The notes under the pieces: model-generated | What the model was told of the DNA's origin: nothing | The model's database searches: none | What the model saw: only the letters and a program-made list of their open reading frames with translations | Shown: positions 34,649-44,965 of the stretch, piece after piece | Position numbering within the stretch: position 1 is the first letter of the stretch | Layout of the letters: each line of letters begins with the position of its first letter | Translations under genes and position numbers: made by a program | From: Oikopleura dioica | Taxonomy: Eukaryota; Chordata; Appendicularia; Copelata; Oikopleuridae | Assembly (NCBI GenBank): GCA_907165135.1 | Contig: OU015569.1 | Span: 1,116,001-1,180,000 of the forward strand | DNA length: 64,000 nt | Direction of reading: 5' to 3'

Positions 34649-37600
34649 ATGGACGATCAAGATTCGGACGTTTGCCGAGTATGCCGAATGGAAGGCACAG
34701 GTAATTTGAAATCGGCTGCTTCGTACTTCCTTATCTATTTCAATTTTTCAGCCAAGCGCGCTCTCTTCCATCCATGCCACTGCTCAGGCTCGATTCGCTT
34801 CGTTCATCAAGAATGTCTTGTCGAATGGCTCCGTGTATCCAAAAAGGATTTCTGCGAGTTATGCAATCACAAGTTCGCGTTCAAGCCGATTTACTCGGCC
34901 GACATGCCCGCTAGAATACCCATCTCCGAGTTCATTACCGGCCTGATTCGTTCCCTCCTTCGTGCTATCGGCTGTTGGCTTCATTACACGGCCGTTGCTC
35001 TTGCCTGGCTTGGTTTCGTTCCGCTTCTAACTTGCCGTATATTCTACTGGTGAGAGGTCGCATCATTTAGTTTCTTAATCGGCTCTTTTAGTTTATTTTC
35101 TTCGTCTACTTCGTTCTACAAACTTGCAATGGAGCCACTTTTTTCCACAGAGTACTTTATGCGCGACATTGTCACCGGTGGCTTTATCGTTGGCTGCACC
35201 ATGGGTAAACCTATCGAACCTCGAAGGTTCACTATGCTTCTTTTTCAGGCATTTTTGTGTGTTTGCTCTATCTTCGGGAGCAATTCATCCAAGGCGCATT
35301 TCAAAACATGCTGCAGAACAACGCAGAAGAAGCGGTTAATATTCAGCAGCAGATGATAAACGATATTCTCGCGGCTGAAGATCACTGGAACCTTGAAGAA
35401 GAGATCATGGGTCCGATTCACGAAGGAATGCAGCGGCTCGAAGAACTTGCAGAGGAGCAAGCAGCGCTTGAAGACCGAATTGAAAATCCTCTGGAGGCCA
35501 TGCTTCAAGAAAATCTTGAGCAAGAAAGAGCCGCTCGAGAAGAGCTTGTTCGTGCTCAAAGGGAGCTCGACGCTCTACAACGCCGGATAGGCAACTTTCC
35601 AGCTCAAGAAGATGATGAAGTCATCTTTAACGAGGTAGATTTTGGGTTTCAAGAACAAAATGTTTTGGTGAAAAAAGAGAGGTCCTACCGAGATTTGAAC
35701 TCGGATCGCTGGATTCAGAGTCCAGAGTGCTAACCGTTACACCATAAGACCGCTGAGGGTAACTCAACTCAAACTCTTTATATTGCCTTTTGTTTCATAC
35801 TGATTCAAGCCTTCCAAACTAAAGCGAATCTTTTAGGCTGAAAATGTTGAGCCAGCTGAACAATGGAATCTGGAAGAGCTGACTTGGGAGCGTATGCTCG
35901 GCTTGGATGGCTCCTTCGTCTTCTTGGAGCATGTTTTTTGGGTTGTTTCGCTCAACACACTCTTCATTTTCGTCTTCGCGTACACACCCTATCATGTCGG
36001 AAAAAGCATTTACACCACATTGCACATTCTCTCGGTTGTTGAGTCTTCTCAGCTTGCTGGTGGCTTGTTTACACTCACAGGTACAGTGGCATCGAGTACT
36101 CGTCTAAATTTAATGGTAACTTTATTCGCTAGGCTACGTTTTCTTCGCGTTTATTTTCCTGATGTTCCACCTCATTTCCTCGAAGATGAACATGGAGAAG
36201 CTCAGTAACCTGGCGAAAATCTGCTACATGTGTATCAAAGTAGGAATTCTACTCGTTGTCTGTATGATTATCATGCCTATCATATGTGGCTGGTGGATCG
36301 ACATTTGTTCCCTTTCAATGCTCAATGCTACACTTTCGGATCGACTCGGTAAGATCAAAAAGATAGCTTCGAACCTAACCAAAAAACTTGAAGTTTCTTA
36401 TCGAGCATCTCCGGGAGCATCGTTTGGATTCCACTGGCTCTTTGGTGCGTTGTTTATCTTCTACTTTGGGACTTTTCTGATCTTCACGAAGGAAGTGCTT
36501 CGCCCTGGACTTCTCTGGTTCATGCCAAACTTGAACGAGCCGGACTTCAGTCCGATCAGGAGATTGATGAATCAACGCCTCGTCCATCATCTACGGTAAC
36601 TTTCGATTTTCGATGCATCGTAAAAGTTACTTTCTTTTAGCCGTTTCCTCGTTTACATCGCTGTCTTTGGATTGTCAATTTTGTTCATCATCGCCGTTCC
36701 TGTTAAATTCATCAAATGGGCAGTACCTGATTTTCTCCCCTATCGTGTTTTCGCGATTTCGGACGAGCCACTAAATCATGTATCTCTTGAGCTCGTCACT
36801 CTTCAAGTTTTCCTTCCTACCTTGCTCGAGCAAACTCATATCAAGGTAACGAAAGGGACGTAAAGTCAAACTAACGCCTTCAGTTTTTCTTGAAGTCTCT
36901 GATTCGTCTTTGGGCTGAGCTTGTCGGCTGGGCTCTTGGCTTGAGAGGATATCTACTTGGAGAGCGGCTCGCGGATAGTAATGAAGGAGACCAAAGAAAT
37001 CAGCCTGGCTTCCTACGTGGCGCGGTTGAGAACGACGAAGACGGACAAAATCAAGAGCAAGACGAGGATATTTTCTGGAACCCGGAACATATCAACGATG
37101 ACCGAAATGAAATCCGAACTCATCATCTTTTTCAAAAGCCATCCCGCTTCCGCGGCCGAGTTGGCGTACTCTTGTTTGTCGTTGCTATTTCAATCTCGTC
37201 CTGTGCTGCTTCTGCAATTTACTTTCCAGTGTTGATGGGTAGGAAGATTTTAGCGTACACTGTTGGCCACAAACGCAGGGTGCACGAAATGTATACGGTT
37301 GGTAGCTTCGATTTTATCTCTGAAATTGACATTTTTAAATAGCTCTTTCTCGGACTGTTCGTTTGCTGGCTGCCTCTGCTTGGCATCACGATCGTCTCAC
37401 GATGGGCTCCGAAGGGATGGAAGTTCATGGCGAAGAACCTCGCTCGATCTATCAAAATCGCCGTAAAAATTTCAACAGCATTCGTTCTCGTTGCTGGAGT
37501 AACTGCTCTCCTGATGGGCCTTCTCTTCGACTACGCAATATTAACGCCTCTGCGAGTGCAACAGTACCAAACACCTATAAGTATGAATTCAAGTTTCGAA

Positions 37601-38164
37601 TGGGCAATTATCCTATGATTTAGCCTATGCACTGGTTGACTGGGCGTTCGGCGCTGTTCACGTCAAAATCTGCATTGCATTTACTTTGCTGGGTCCGAAT
37701 TGGTGGCTTAGAGATGCTCTCGAGACAATTTATAATCGGGTAAGAAGGAACGATTCCATAAGTTTCTGACCGATTGGTTTTAGGGCGCTAGAAACTTTCG
37801 CTTGCGCAACTTCTTGTGGACAGTTGTCTGGCCAGTGGCGTCTGGACTTATTGTGCTTCTATCTGTTCCGTTTATAATCAGCTATTCAATTCTACCGCTG
37901 ATGTCATTCCAAGAAGACTTGCTCGTCCGCTTCCAGCGAAAAGTCTATCCCATGTTCTGTTTCGGTAATTAGTCAGCGAAATTGATTCGAGTTGAACCCT
38001 TCTTAGGAGTACTGGGAATGTTCCTTCTTCACATTCAATACCAACAGCTCTGTCGACTGATAGAAGGCATCAAAAATGCAAAGTACATGGTTGGCCAGCG
38101 ACTGGTGAACTTCGAGCCCGAGCGCAAAAAGGCAGCAAATCATTCTACCGCCATTTCAGATTAG
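34649..38164 (+). CDS. MARCHF6: ER membrane E3 ubiquitin ligase MARCHF6 (TEB4/Doa10)
   Basis: MARCHF6 is a polytopic ER-resident ligase acting in ER-associated degradation and sterol control. The N-terminal RING-CH finger is complete: CRVCRMEGT, HPCHCSGSIRFVHQECL, CELCNHKF. Many hydrophobic segments follow across about a dozen exons (e.g. HYTAVALAWLGFVPLL, LNTLFIFVFAYTPYHV, GILLVVCMIIMPIICGWW, FLVYIAVFGLSILFIIAV), and a conserved TD domain region lies between. A Glu/Gln-rich coiled-coil segment (..QRLEELAEEQAALEDRIE..) is placed after the first membrane spans. About 980 residues, close to vertebrate length. Introns are mostly 40-60 bp except the one at about 35635-35838, which contains an antisense tRNA gene. 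Confidence 0.93.
35680..35751 (-). tRNA. tRNA-Gln(CTG)
   Basis: The minus strand folds into a standard cloverleaf: acceptor GGTCTTA/TAGGACC, D-arm with TGGTGTAACGGTTAGCAC, anticodon stem CTGGA/TCCAG around loop CTCTGAA (anticodon CTG), and T-arm CCGAG TTCAAAT CTCGG. No intron. A run of Ts (TCTCTTTTTT) just downstream fits Pol III termination. It lies inside, and antisense to, an intron of MARCHF6. Confidence 0.95.
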
Positions 38165-38449
38165 TTGTTTCCGCTTCTATTCAAAGTTTTGAAAAAAAAG
38201 TTTTCAAAATTACTTCAAAGTTTTTGAATTTCAAACCCAAACAAGGCAACTGTATATTTAAAGTCTCACGTACCTGTTCAAGCAGAAAGAGCTAATGGGT
38301 CCCGATCTGCTATTTCTTCAATTTAAATGATCTCGCTTCATGAAACATTTCATTTTCTTGCGTCAACAAAATAAAAATAATCACATTTCACGAGAATTAG
38401 AATTAAATTTCCTTGATAAAACTTCAATCGAATTTATTCATTCTCCATG

Positions 38450-39034
38450 TCAGTAAAAAGTAGCATGCCTATACTCGATACTCCGCAGATCCTGGCGCGC
38501 CCGCACGGCAGATATCAAGGACAGCAAAAGCAGCACCAGAGAAAGACAAGTGCCGATCAGTATGATCGCAAAGGTCAGCCCACTTGAATATAAGCCAGCG
38601 CATACTTATGAAACGTTAGTGAAAACATAATATCATCTTGAAAGAGACTTCGAGACGGGCAACAAGATGTCACCTGTGCCTCCGTGAAAAATATTTGATA
38701 GAAAATAATTTATTACCTTTTAGCACATTGCTCGCCATAAATATGAGCGACAGAATAAGTGCAAGAAAAGCAACTATCCCCAGAATATGCTAAAATCGAT
38801 TATAACAATATACCAAAGGGTTATTTAACTTACGTGGAACCAGAATAGAACTTTAGATGTTTTTTGGTCACTGGAGGCTCTTCTGCTTCCTTCGATGCCG
38901 AAAATAGCAACTATTATTGAAAGCAGATACGTACTAAAACATTTTCTTTCTTATTTCTTGCCGAGAAATAGGACTCACCTCGCAGCAAAGGCTATGCAAG
39001 TCACTGCATAACATGGTTCCGTTGAAGGATCCAT
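38450..39034 (-). CDS. Small three-pass membrane protein, family unknown
   Basis: Four short exons join on the minus strand to about 127 residues, none long enough to stand out alone. It starts MDPSTEPCYAVTCIAFAAS and ends RSIEYRHATFY. Three hydrophobic segments are clear: TYLLSIIVAIFGI, HHILGIVAFLALILSLIFMA and LTFAIILIGTCLSLVLLLL. All junctions are GT..AG and in frame. The arrangement resembles small MARVEL/tetraspan-type proteins but has three spans as read. Its 3' end faces the MARCHF6 3' end about 285 bp away. Confidence 0.7.
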
Positions 39035-39647
39035 CGATTCTACCACTGATACATTTCCACATATCGATTTGGTTGTATTTAAATGATGAGAAACTTCTTG
39101 GGGTGATTACTTATACTATTCAATTAGGGGACAAGTAATTAGTCACCCGGCCCTGTCGAAAATGCGGCTAACGAAGAAAGAACCAAAAGAATGGACAAGT
39201 AAAAGGTCAAAAATCTGGGCTATGGGATCTGTTAGTACCGAAAGACTTTCCTATAGTTTTTTACCTTGCAAGCCATCACTCGTCTTCGCTGTCTCTCTTG
39301 ATCTTTTGATGATTGAAAAGAGAACTCTCGCTCGGCTAGTAAGAGGTCGTTAAATAAAAGGAGTCGCTATCTCACCCAGTCTAACTGGCCTCCTCCGGAC
39401 GAAATAAATTCTACCTCAGTATAGAAAGTGCCATTTTTAATTAGCGAGCAAAGTGTTGACAACAACAAATATTCGGTACTGAATCAAGGTATATTTATTA
39501 CAGAAGAGTCATTCGTCTCACGTCAGCGCGCTTTGAGAACGTTCTCTGCTGCTGAGCCGCCCAGTCATCTCCCACCGTTGTGCGCCGTTTTTCGACGTTG
39601 CGCTTTTTTGAGGCTCCATATATCACCTTTAAAGTTTTAAGCAGTCT
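39035..39647. other. Intergenic region
   Basis: 613 bp between two minus-strand genes. Short plus-strand frames exist, but none shows family similarity or coding-like composition with supporting splice sites. I see nothing else in it. Confidence 0.35.
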
Positions 39648-42600
39648 TTAGTGAGCCCTCAGTTCCTTGGTCATCGCTTCGATTGCTTTTGCTCTCGCCG
39701 TTTCTGGACTCAACAGATCATCTTCAAACTTATCCATGTCTTCGAGTGCCGGAGGAATAATGACATCAGTGACCTTTTCTTGATCCTTTTCGAACTGAAC
39801 ACGCTATTTTTTTTTCAGAAAGAAGTTTTGGCACACCTCACTCGAAGAAGATCTGCGAACTTTCTCGGCTGTTGGATCTTGCTCAGCTTTTAGCTTCAAG
39901 TACAGCTGTGTAAAAAGGTTGGCATTTTTCTCTATTTGTGCCATGTATCTTGCACGAGTTTTAGCTAGAATTTTATGGAGTATCAGAGCTCATCTACCTT
40001 AAATCTTAAATCGAGAAAGTTATTTTCTAAACTCTCCCTAAGAACGTTTGACTCGTTGATTTCGTCGTTGTCTCCAAGAGATTTGCGAATGGAAGTCGTA
40101 TTACAACCCATGCGATCAGAGAGTTTTTGAATGGCATCAAAGAGATTGGTGAATAGCTCGTTCTGCTCGTCCAGCTGTTTCTTCAACTCTTCAAGATTCT
40201 CCTCCTCTTTCCCGTTTTGCGACGTCAACTCGGACATCTTCATCGCAACACTCATTTGGTCGTCATCGTTTGTTGACTGTAGCCGCTCGATTTTGTATTT
40301 CAAGTGGCCAATTGCTTCAATCTCTCTTTCAATTTTCTTCGAGCTCTCATTAACGTAACCAAACGCTGCGAAATTTTCCGACTCGTTCTTTGACAACTTC
40401 GCAATTAGCTCCTCGATCGGAAGGTGGCCGTAAGCCGCATAAATACGACTGAAGGAGTGTTCGAAATGCGCGAGTTTTTGCAGCTTGTGCTTCATTTTTC
40501 TAGTCACTTGGTTATTCCATTTGTTCTCGGAAAGGTTTACCTTGAGAAGAATTGCCGCTCGTTTGTTAATTGCTTCTTGGGCGATAGCTGCTTTATCTTG
40601 ACTCTTCAAGTCCATGAAACATTCGGTGATTTCTTCGTGGTCAAGATGCCGCTGAAGCTCTCGATATTCGAGACTATGCTGGAGAATGTCTTTTTCATTC
40701 TTGTCCAAAAGAGCTTTCGCCCGTTGTCGAGCATCTTCTGTAATAACAATTATCCCGTGCCCGGATAATATAATATAATATACAAATGCCTTAGGGAGAT
40801 TTCAAATTTTGCGGACGGGCCAAAAATTTTTTTCTTTTTCTTGCTGATATGAAAGAGCATGAAAATGAGGCAGACTAGTCCTCGTATCATCGTCCTAGCT
40901 TTCGTAATTACGAAAATATCTTGAAGACAAAGTCCAAAAATATGAAAACTTTTCTCGACGATTGTGAGTCATCGGTAAGAGGTACTTTCATTTTCTCTTC
41001 GGATATGAATTCCTCAGTGCCTAATCTAGTGGGGACGACTTTAAAAAATGAAAACCGATAAGGTTTTTCGTGATTTCAGCGATTCGAAAGAAGTGATAAA
41101 AATGCTTTATGAACGGGGCGAAAATAGGAACGAGCAGCTACTAAACGACCTCGAAATCAGGCGCTGAAAATCAGGCTCATCCCATTTTCGAAAACAAAAA
41201 TTCGGAAACAGGATTGTGCAGCAACTAAACCGGGTCGAAATCAGGGCCCTCGAAATCAGCCTGGCCCATTTCGAGTCCAATTTTCTGACCCTGATGATCA
41301 GCTGATGAATATTCATGCCGCGCTATTTTTAAGGTTGTCGAAGTTTTCAAGCCAACTTCCGCCTTATGAACCCGGATCATATCAATATCAAGAATTGCAG
41401 ATGACAACGATTTGAGCGATCGCATTGACGCGCTTTTTTAAGATGGGCGAAGTTTTCTAGCCCACTTGCGCCTTATAAACCCCAGAACACCATACCTTTT
41501 TGGAATCAGCAGAAAATTTTAAGATTTTTGACCGTTTAAAATTCTAGAAATCTACACTTCCGGTCGATTCTAGAGCCGGAAGTTGACGAAATTTAGGACT
41601 TAGGATGAAGTTGGACCTATCAAATTTACGCTCAGAAGATTTCCTATGATTTAAAATAAGAATACATCCTAACCGCGCTAAATTCTTGATATTGATATGA
41701 TCCGGGTTCATAAGGCGGAAGTTGGCTTGAAAACTTCGACAACCTTAAAAATAGCGCGGCATGAATATTCATCAGCTGATCATCAGGGTCAGAAAATTGG
41801 ACTCGAAATGGGCCAGGCTGATTTGACGCGCATTTTTAAGGTTGGGCAAGTTATTTCACCCACTTCTTGATTTTAAACCCTGGAACACCATACATATTTG
41901 GAATCAGCAGGAAATTTTTAGAACTTTGACCGTTTTAGTTTCCAAAATTTCCACTTCCGGTCCGATTCTAGAGCCGGAAGTAGACGAAATTTTGAGTTTG
42001 GCCAACTTGTGACCTATCAAATTGATTCTCAGAAGATTTCCTATCATCTGAGAGAAGAATCAATGCCGACCGCGGTCAAATCAACCGCTAAAAACTGAAA
42101 GAAAAACAGAAATTTATGCCTTTTTCCTAGTTTTGCCGGTCGGTTTGACTGCGGTTGGGACGGTTTCTTTGAATGATTTTAAGATGATTTTACTCAAAAT
42201 TTTCTGAGCATCAATTTAATAGGTCACAAGTTGGCCAAACTCAAAATTTCGTCAACTTCCGGCTCTAGAATCGGACCGGAAGTGGAAATTTTGGAAACTA
42301 AAACGGTCAAAGTTCTAAAAATTTCCTGCTGATTCCAAATATGTATGGTGTTCCAGGGTTTAAGATCAGGAAGTGGGTGAAATAACTTGCCCAACCTTAA
42401 AAATAGCGCGTCTTTCGAGGGCCCTGATTTCGACCCGGTTTAGTTGCTGCACAATCCTGTTTCCGAATTTTTGTTTTCGAAAATGGGATGAGCCTGATTT
42501 TCAGCGCCTGATTTCGAGGTCGTTTAGTAGCTGCTCGTTCCTATTTTCGCCCCGTTCATAAAGCATTTTTATCACTTCTTTCGAATCGCTGAAATCACGA

Positions 42601-43806
42601 AAAACCTTATCGGTTTTCATTTTTAAAGTCGTCCCCACTAGATTAGGCACTGAGGAATTCATATCCGAAGAGAAAATGAAAGTACCTCTTACCGATGACT
42701 CACAATCGTCGAGAAAAGTTTTCATATTTTTGGACTTTGTCTTCAAGATATTTTCGTAATTACGAAAGCTAGGACGATGATACGAGGACTAGTCTGCCTC
42801 ATTTTTCATGCTCTTTCATATCAGCAAGAAAAAAGAAAAAAAAATTTTTTGGCCCGTCCGCAAAATTTGAAATCTCCCTTACCTTGGTTCTCAAAGGCAA
42901 GATTTCCTTCATCAACCATCGCTGCCATAAGCGATCGTTTGTGCTGGATCGACTTTTCGAGGCGATCCAAATGGTTTTGGAATTTCACGTGCTCTCCTCG
43001 CAAATGCTGGATTTTATGCTTTTTGTCCTTGTTGACTGCGAGCAAGGAATTGTAACTGAGCATTTGCTGGTGAAGACGATTTTTGAGAATGGAAACTTTG
43101 ACTTCTTCATCCTTGGCGTTCGAAGCGGCATCAGAGGTGAGATTTGAAAGCTTCTTTGAAAGGTACAATTTATCTTCGCTTAGCTGCAGAATTTGTTGAT
43201 CGAGGCTTCAATTAATATTCAAAAATTGATACAATTCAAATCACGTTATAAATAATTGAATTAATTTCCTGAGCGATAAATTTGACTCTTTTTCGATTTG
43301 CGATTCGACGAGGTCTTTTGAGCTCACAACTTCCTATAAATAATATTTCTTTAACGAAAAACTTGATTAATTGAAAACTTGCCTTAATTGCATCGCAGTC
43401 GCTGTCCGCCTCAGCCAAGTTTTTCTTCGAAAGTGCCAAGGAAAGTTGAGTTGAAAGCTCATATTTTTCCTTGTTCAATAATTTGATCGTTTCATCTTGT
43501 TTTTTGGTGCAGTTCTCGTTTCAGTTTGTATATTTTGAAAAAGGATATTATTCGAAATTTTTGACTGCGGAACTTTAAAAACTGTTGTCTTGAAATTAAT
43601 TTGCAGCTGTTGCCGTTTTTGTGCACTTTGTTTGATAGCTCGGTTGATCTTGGCTAGTTCCTTTTCATTCGAGCTATTCTTCCGTAAGAAAATTTCATCC
43701 GACTTTTCAATAAGGAAAATATGCAGTTTTGTGTTTGATAGTAGAATAGCAGTTCCTGATTATTAATTTCAGAATCGTCCTCGGAGAACTCCGTCCATCC
43801 GTCCAT
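39648..43806 (-). CDS. Outer dynein arm docking complex coiled-coil protein (CCDC63/CCDC114 type)
   Basis: This is almost entirely coiled coil, beginning near MDGWTEFSEDDSEINNQE. Exons include LSEDKLYLSKKLSNLTSDA, KKHKIQHLRGEHVKFQNHLD and EKSIQHKRSLMAAMVDEGN. After a long intron they continue with DARQRAKALLDKNEKDI.., RIYAAYGHLPIEELIAKLSK, LFTNLFDAIQKLSDRMGC with SIRKSLGDNDEINESNV, and end PETARAKAIEAMTKELRAH. The pattern of a long coiled coil followed by a F..IQKL..R.GC motif resembles the ODA1/DC2 family that docks outer dynein arms on axonemes. Roughly 550 residues; N-terminal exon joins are less certain. One intron appears to use a GC donor (GCAAGT, about 43380). The intron at about 40738-42882 carries a 2.1 kb palindromic transposon 4 bp from its donor. 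Confidence 0.72.
40794..42878. mobile_element. 2.1 kb palindromic non-autonomous DNA transposon (PIF/Harbinger-like)
   Basis: Long terminal inverted repeats of about 465 bp (40794-41258 and 42414-42878) end in GGGAGATTTCAAATTTTGCG. The flanking duplication is TTA (40791-40793 and 42879-42881), typical of PIF/Harbinger (TWA). The interior is itself made of inverted and direct copies: about 143 bp at 41255-41397 repeated in reverse at 41683-41825, and a roughly 220 bp module containing CACTTCCGG..GAGCCGGAAGT present three times (about 41437, 41835 and reversed at 42175-42405). There is no transposase frame. It sits in a splice-intact intron of the axonemal gene. Confidence 0.85.
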
Positions 43807-43866
43807 TTTTCCTGATTCTCTAATTTAGTCCTCTGTCGTGGATAATCCAAGAAGAAGAATCATTCT

Positions 43867-44526
43867 TCAAAGTCGTTTTTTTTCTTCAAGAAAGAAGAAT
43901 GCGTCAGATAACGTTTCATGAATCCACAAAGGGGCTATTTTGATGTCCAAAATAACCGAAAAGAGTCGTGCTGAAGGATGGATTGGCTTGATATCGAATG
44001 AATTGAAAAGTTCGAAGTTTTCCAAAAATTTTTTGCGCACATGGAAAATTGAGTGCCCCGGAAATTCATCTTTAGGCACGGTTTTGCCCTTGATGTCCGG
44101 CTCAAAGTGCTAATTTGATCTACTTTCGTGGCGTATTAATGTCTCGCTGTTAACAGCTCTTGGTCTGACAAGAAAGATGGTGACTTTGTCAGATTGTTGC
44201 TAAGGTGAATGACCTGTTTCTTGTGACCTGTTTGGGTCACTGTTGGGGCTTCGCACTTTTTCACTTTTTCCCGACGAGGTGCCCAGTTTTTCCCGTTGGA
44301 GATCTCCTTCCCACGAGGCAAAAAATCTCAGCATTTGGAGGAGTACTTTAGTTGTCACTGGACGCTGGTTTTCAAAAGGGATGAGTGCTTTCGAAAGAGT
44401 ACCATACAGCGAATAAGACATTTCAAACAAATCAAAACAACCTTTACCAATATACGCCCGTGGACAATGCTCCCTCTTGAGCCATTCAATACATTCATCC
44501 TTTGTCTGAATTTCCCTTGTAAACAT
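43867..44526 (-). CDS. Uncharacterised protein upstream of the dynein-docking gene
   Basis: The minus strand reads MFTREIQTKDECIEWLKREH.., RPVTTKVLLQMLRFFASWEG.., then in other frames TVTQTGHKKQVIHLSNNLTK.. and finally DEFPGHSIFHVRKKFLENFE..APLWIHETLSDAFFFLEEKK with a stop at 43867. Exon boundaries between these blocks could not be resolved, so frame breaks are possible. The end lies only 60 bp before the start of the coiled-coil gene, which fits an operon pair. No family recognised. Confidence 0.4.
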
Positions 44527-44965
44527 TCTTAATATTTGTATAAACAACGCGAAAATCTACGTTAATGTTTACGAAGATATCAAATGCACACATTGAAATT
44601 TGATGCAAGTAATTTTTTCTTCTTTGATGTTATCACTTAAGGACCCCCCCCCCCCTTCAACAATTTCGAAAAGTGTTGACGGGGGGGGAGGGGGTCCTTA
44701 AAGTTGATAAAAAATTCAATGAATTAACTCTACAAAAACTCTAAGACTGCAATTATTTGATATTAATATCGACATATGCAAAGGGGAAAATCAAGAATTG
44801 GGAACATATTCCTTACAGAAATCAGCCTGAATCGCCATAACAGTCAAAAGTCTTCACTGAAGACGGGAGCACCCGCTGATGTCACATTAGCCGCTAATAG
44901 TCGCACCGTGAGATTTTCACCCCATAAAGGGGTGCGTGCCCAAGTGTGTACCTAATACACCACCC
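44527..44965. other. Intergenic region with G/C homopolymer hairpin
   Basis: About 440 bp, AT-rich apart from the hairpin at 44631-44708 listed separately. No coding frame is supported. Confidence 0.35.
44631..44708. repeat. Near-perfect 78 bp hairpin with poly-C/poly-G arms
   Basis: TATCACTTAAGGACCCCC.. pairs with ..GGGGGTCCTTAAAGTTGATA, and inner CCTTCAACA pairs with TGTTGACGG, leaving a loop of about 11 bases. The stem contains C13 against G8-A-G5. It may be a miniature foldback element; no target duplication is certain. Confidence 0.7.

Noticed and set aside
41170-41195. Resemblance to the Oikopleura spliced-leader RNA (CTCATCCCATTTTCGA)
   Set aside because: Only about 14 bases are similar, the rest of an SL RNA (donor, Sm site) is absent, and the match lies inside the palindromic element.
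41107-42561. Two related frames sharing a LISTRFSCCTILFPNF segment
   Set aside because: They are the same sequence in the inverted arms of the palindromic transposon, not a duplicated gene.
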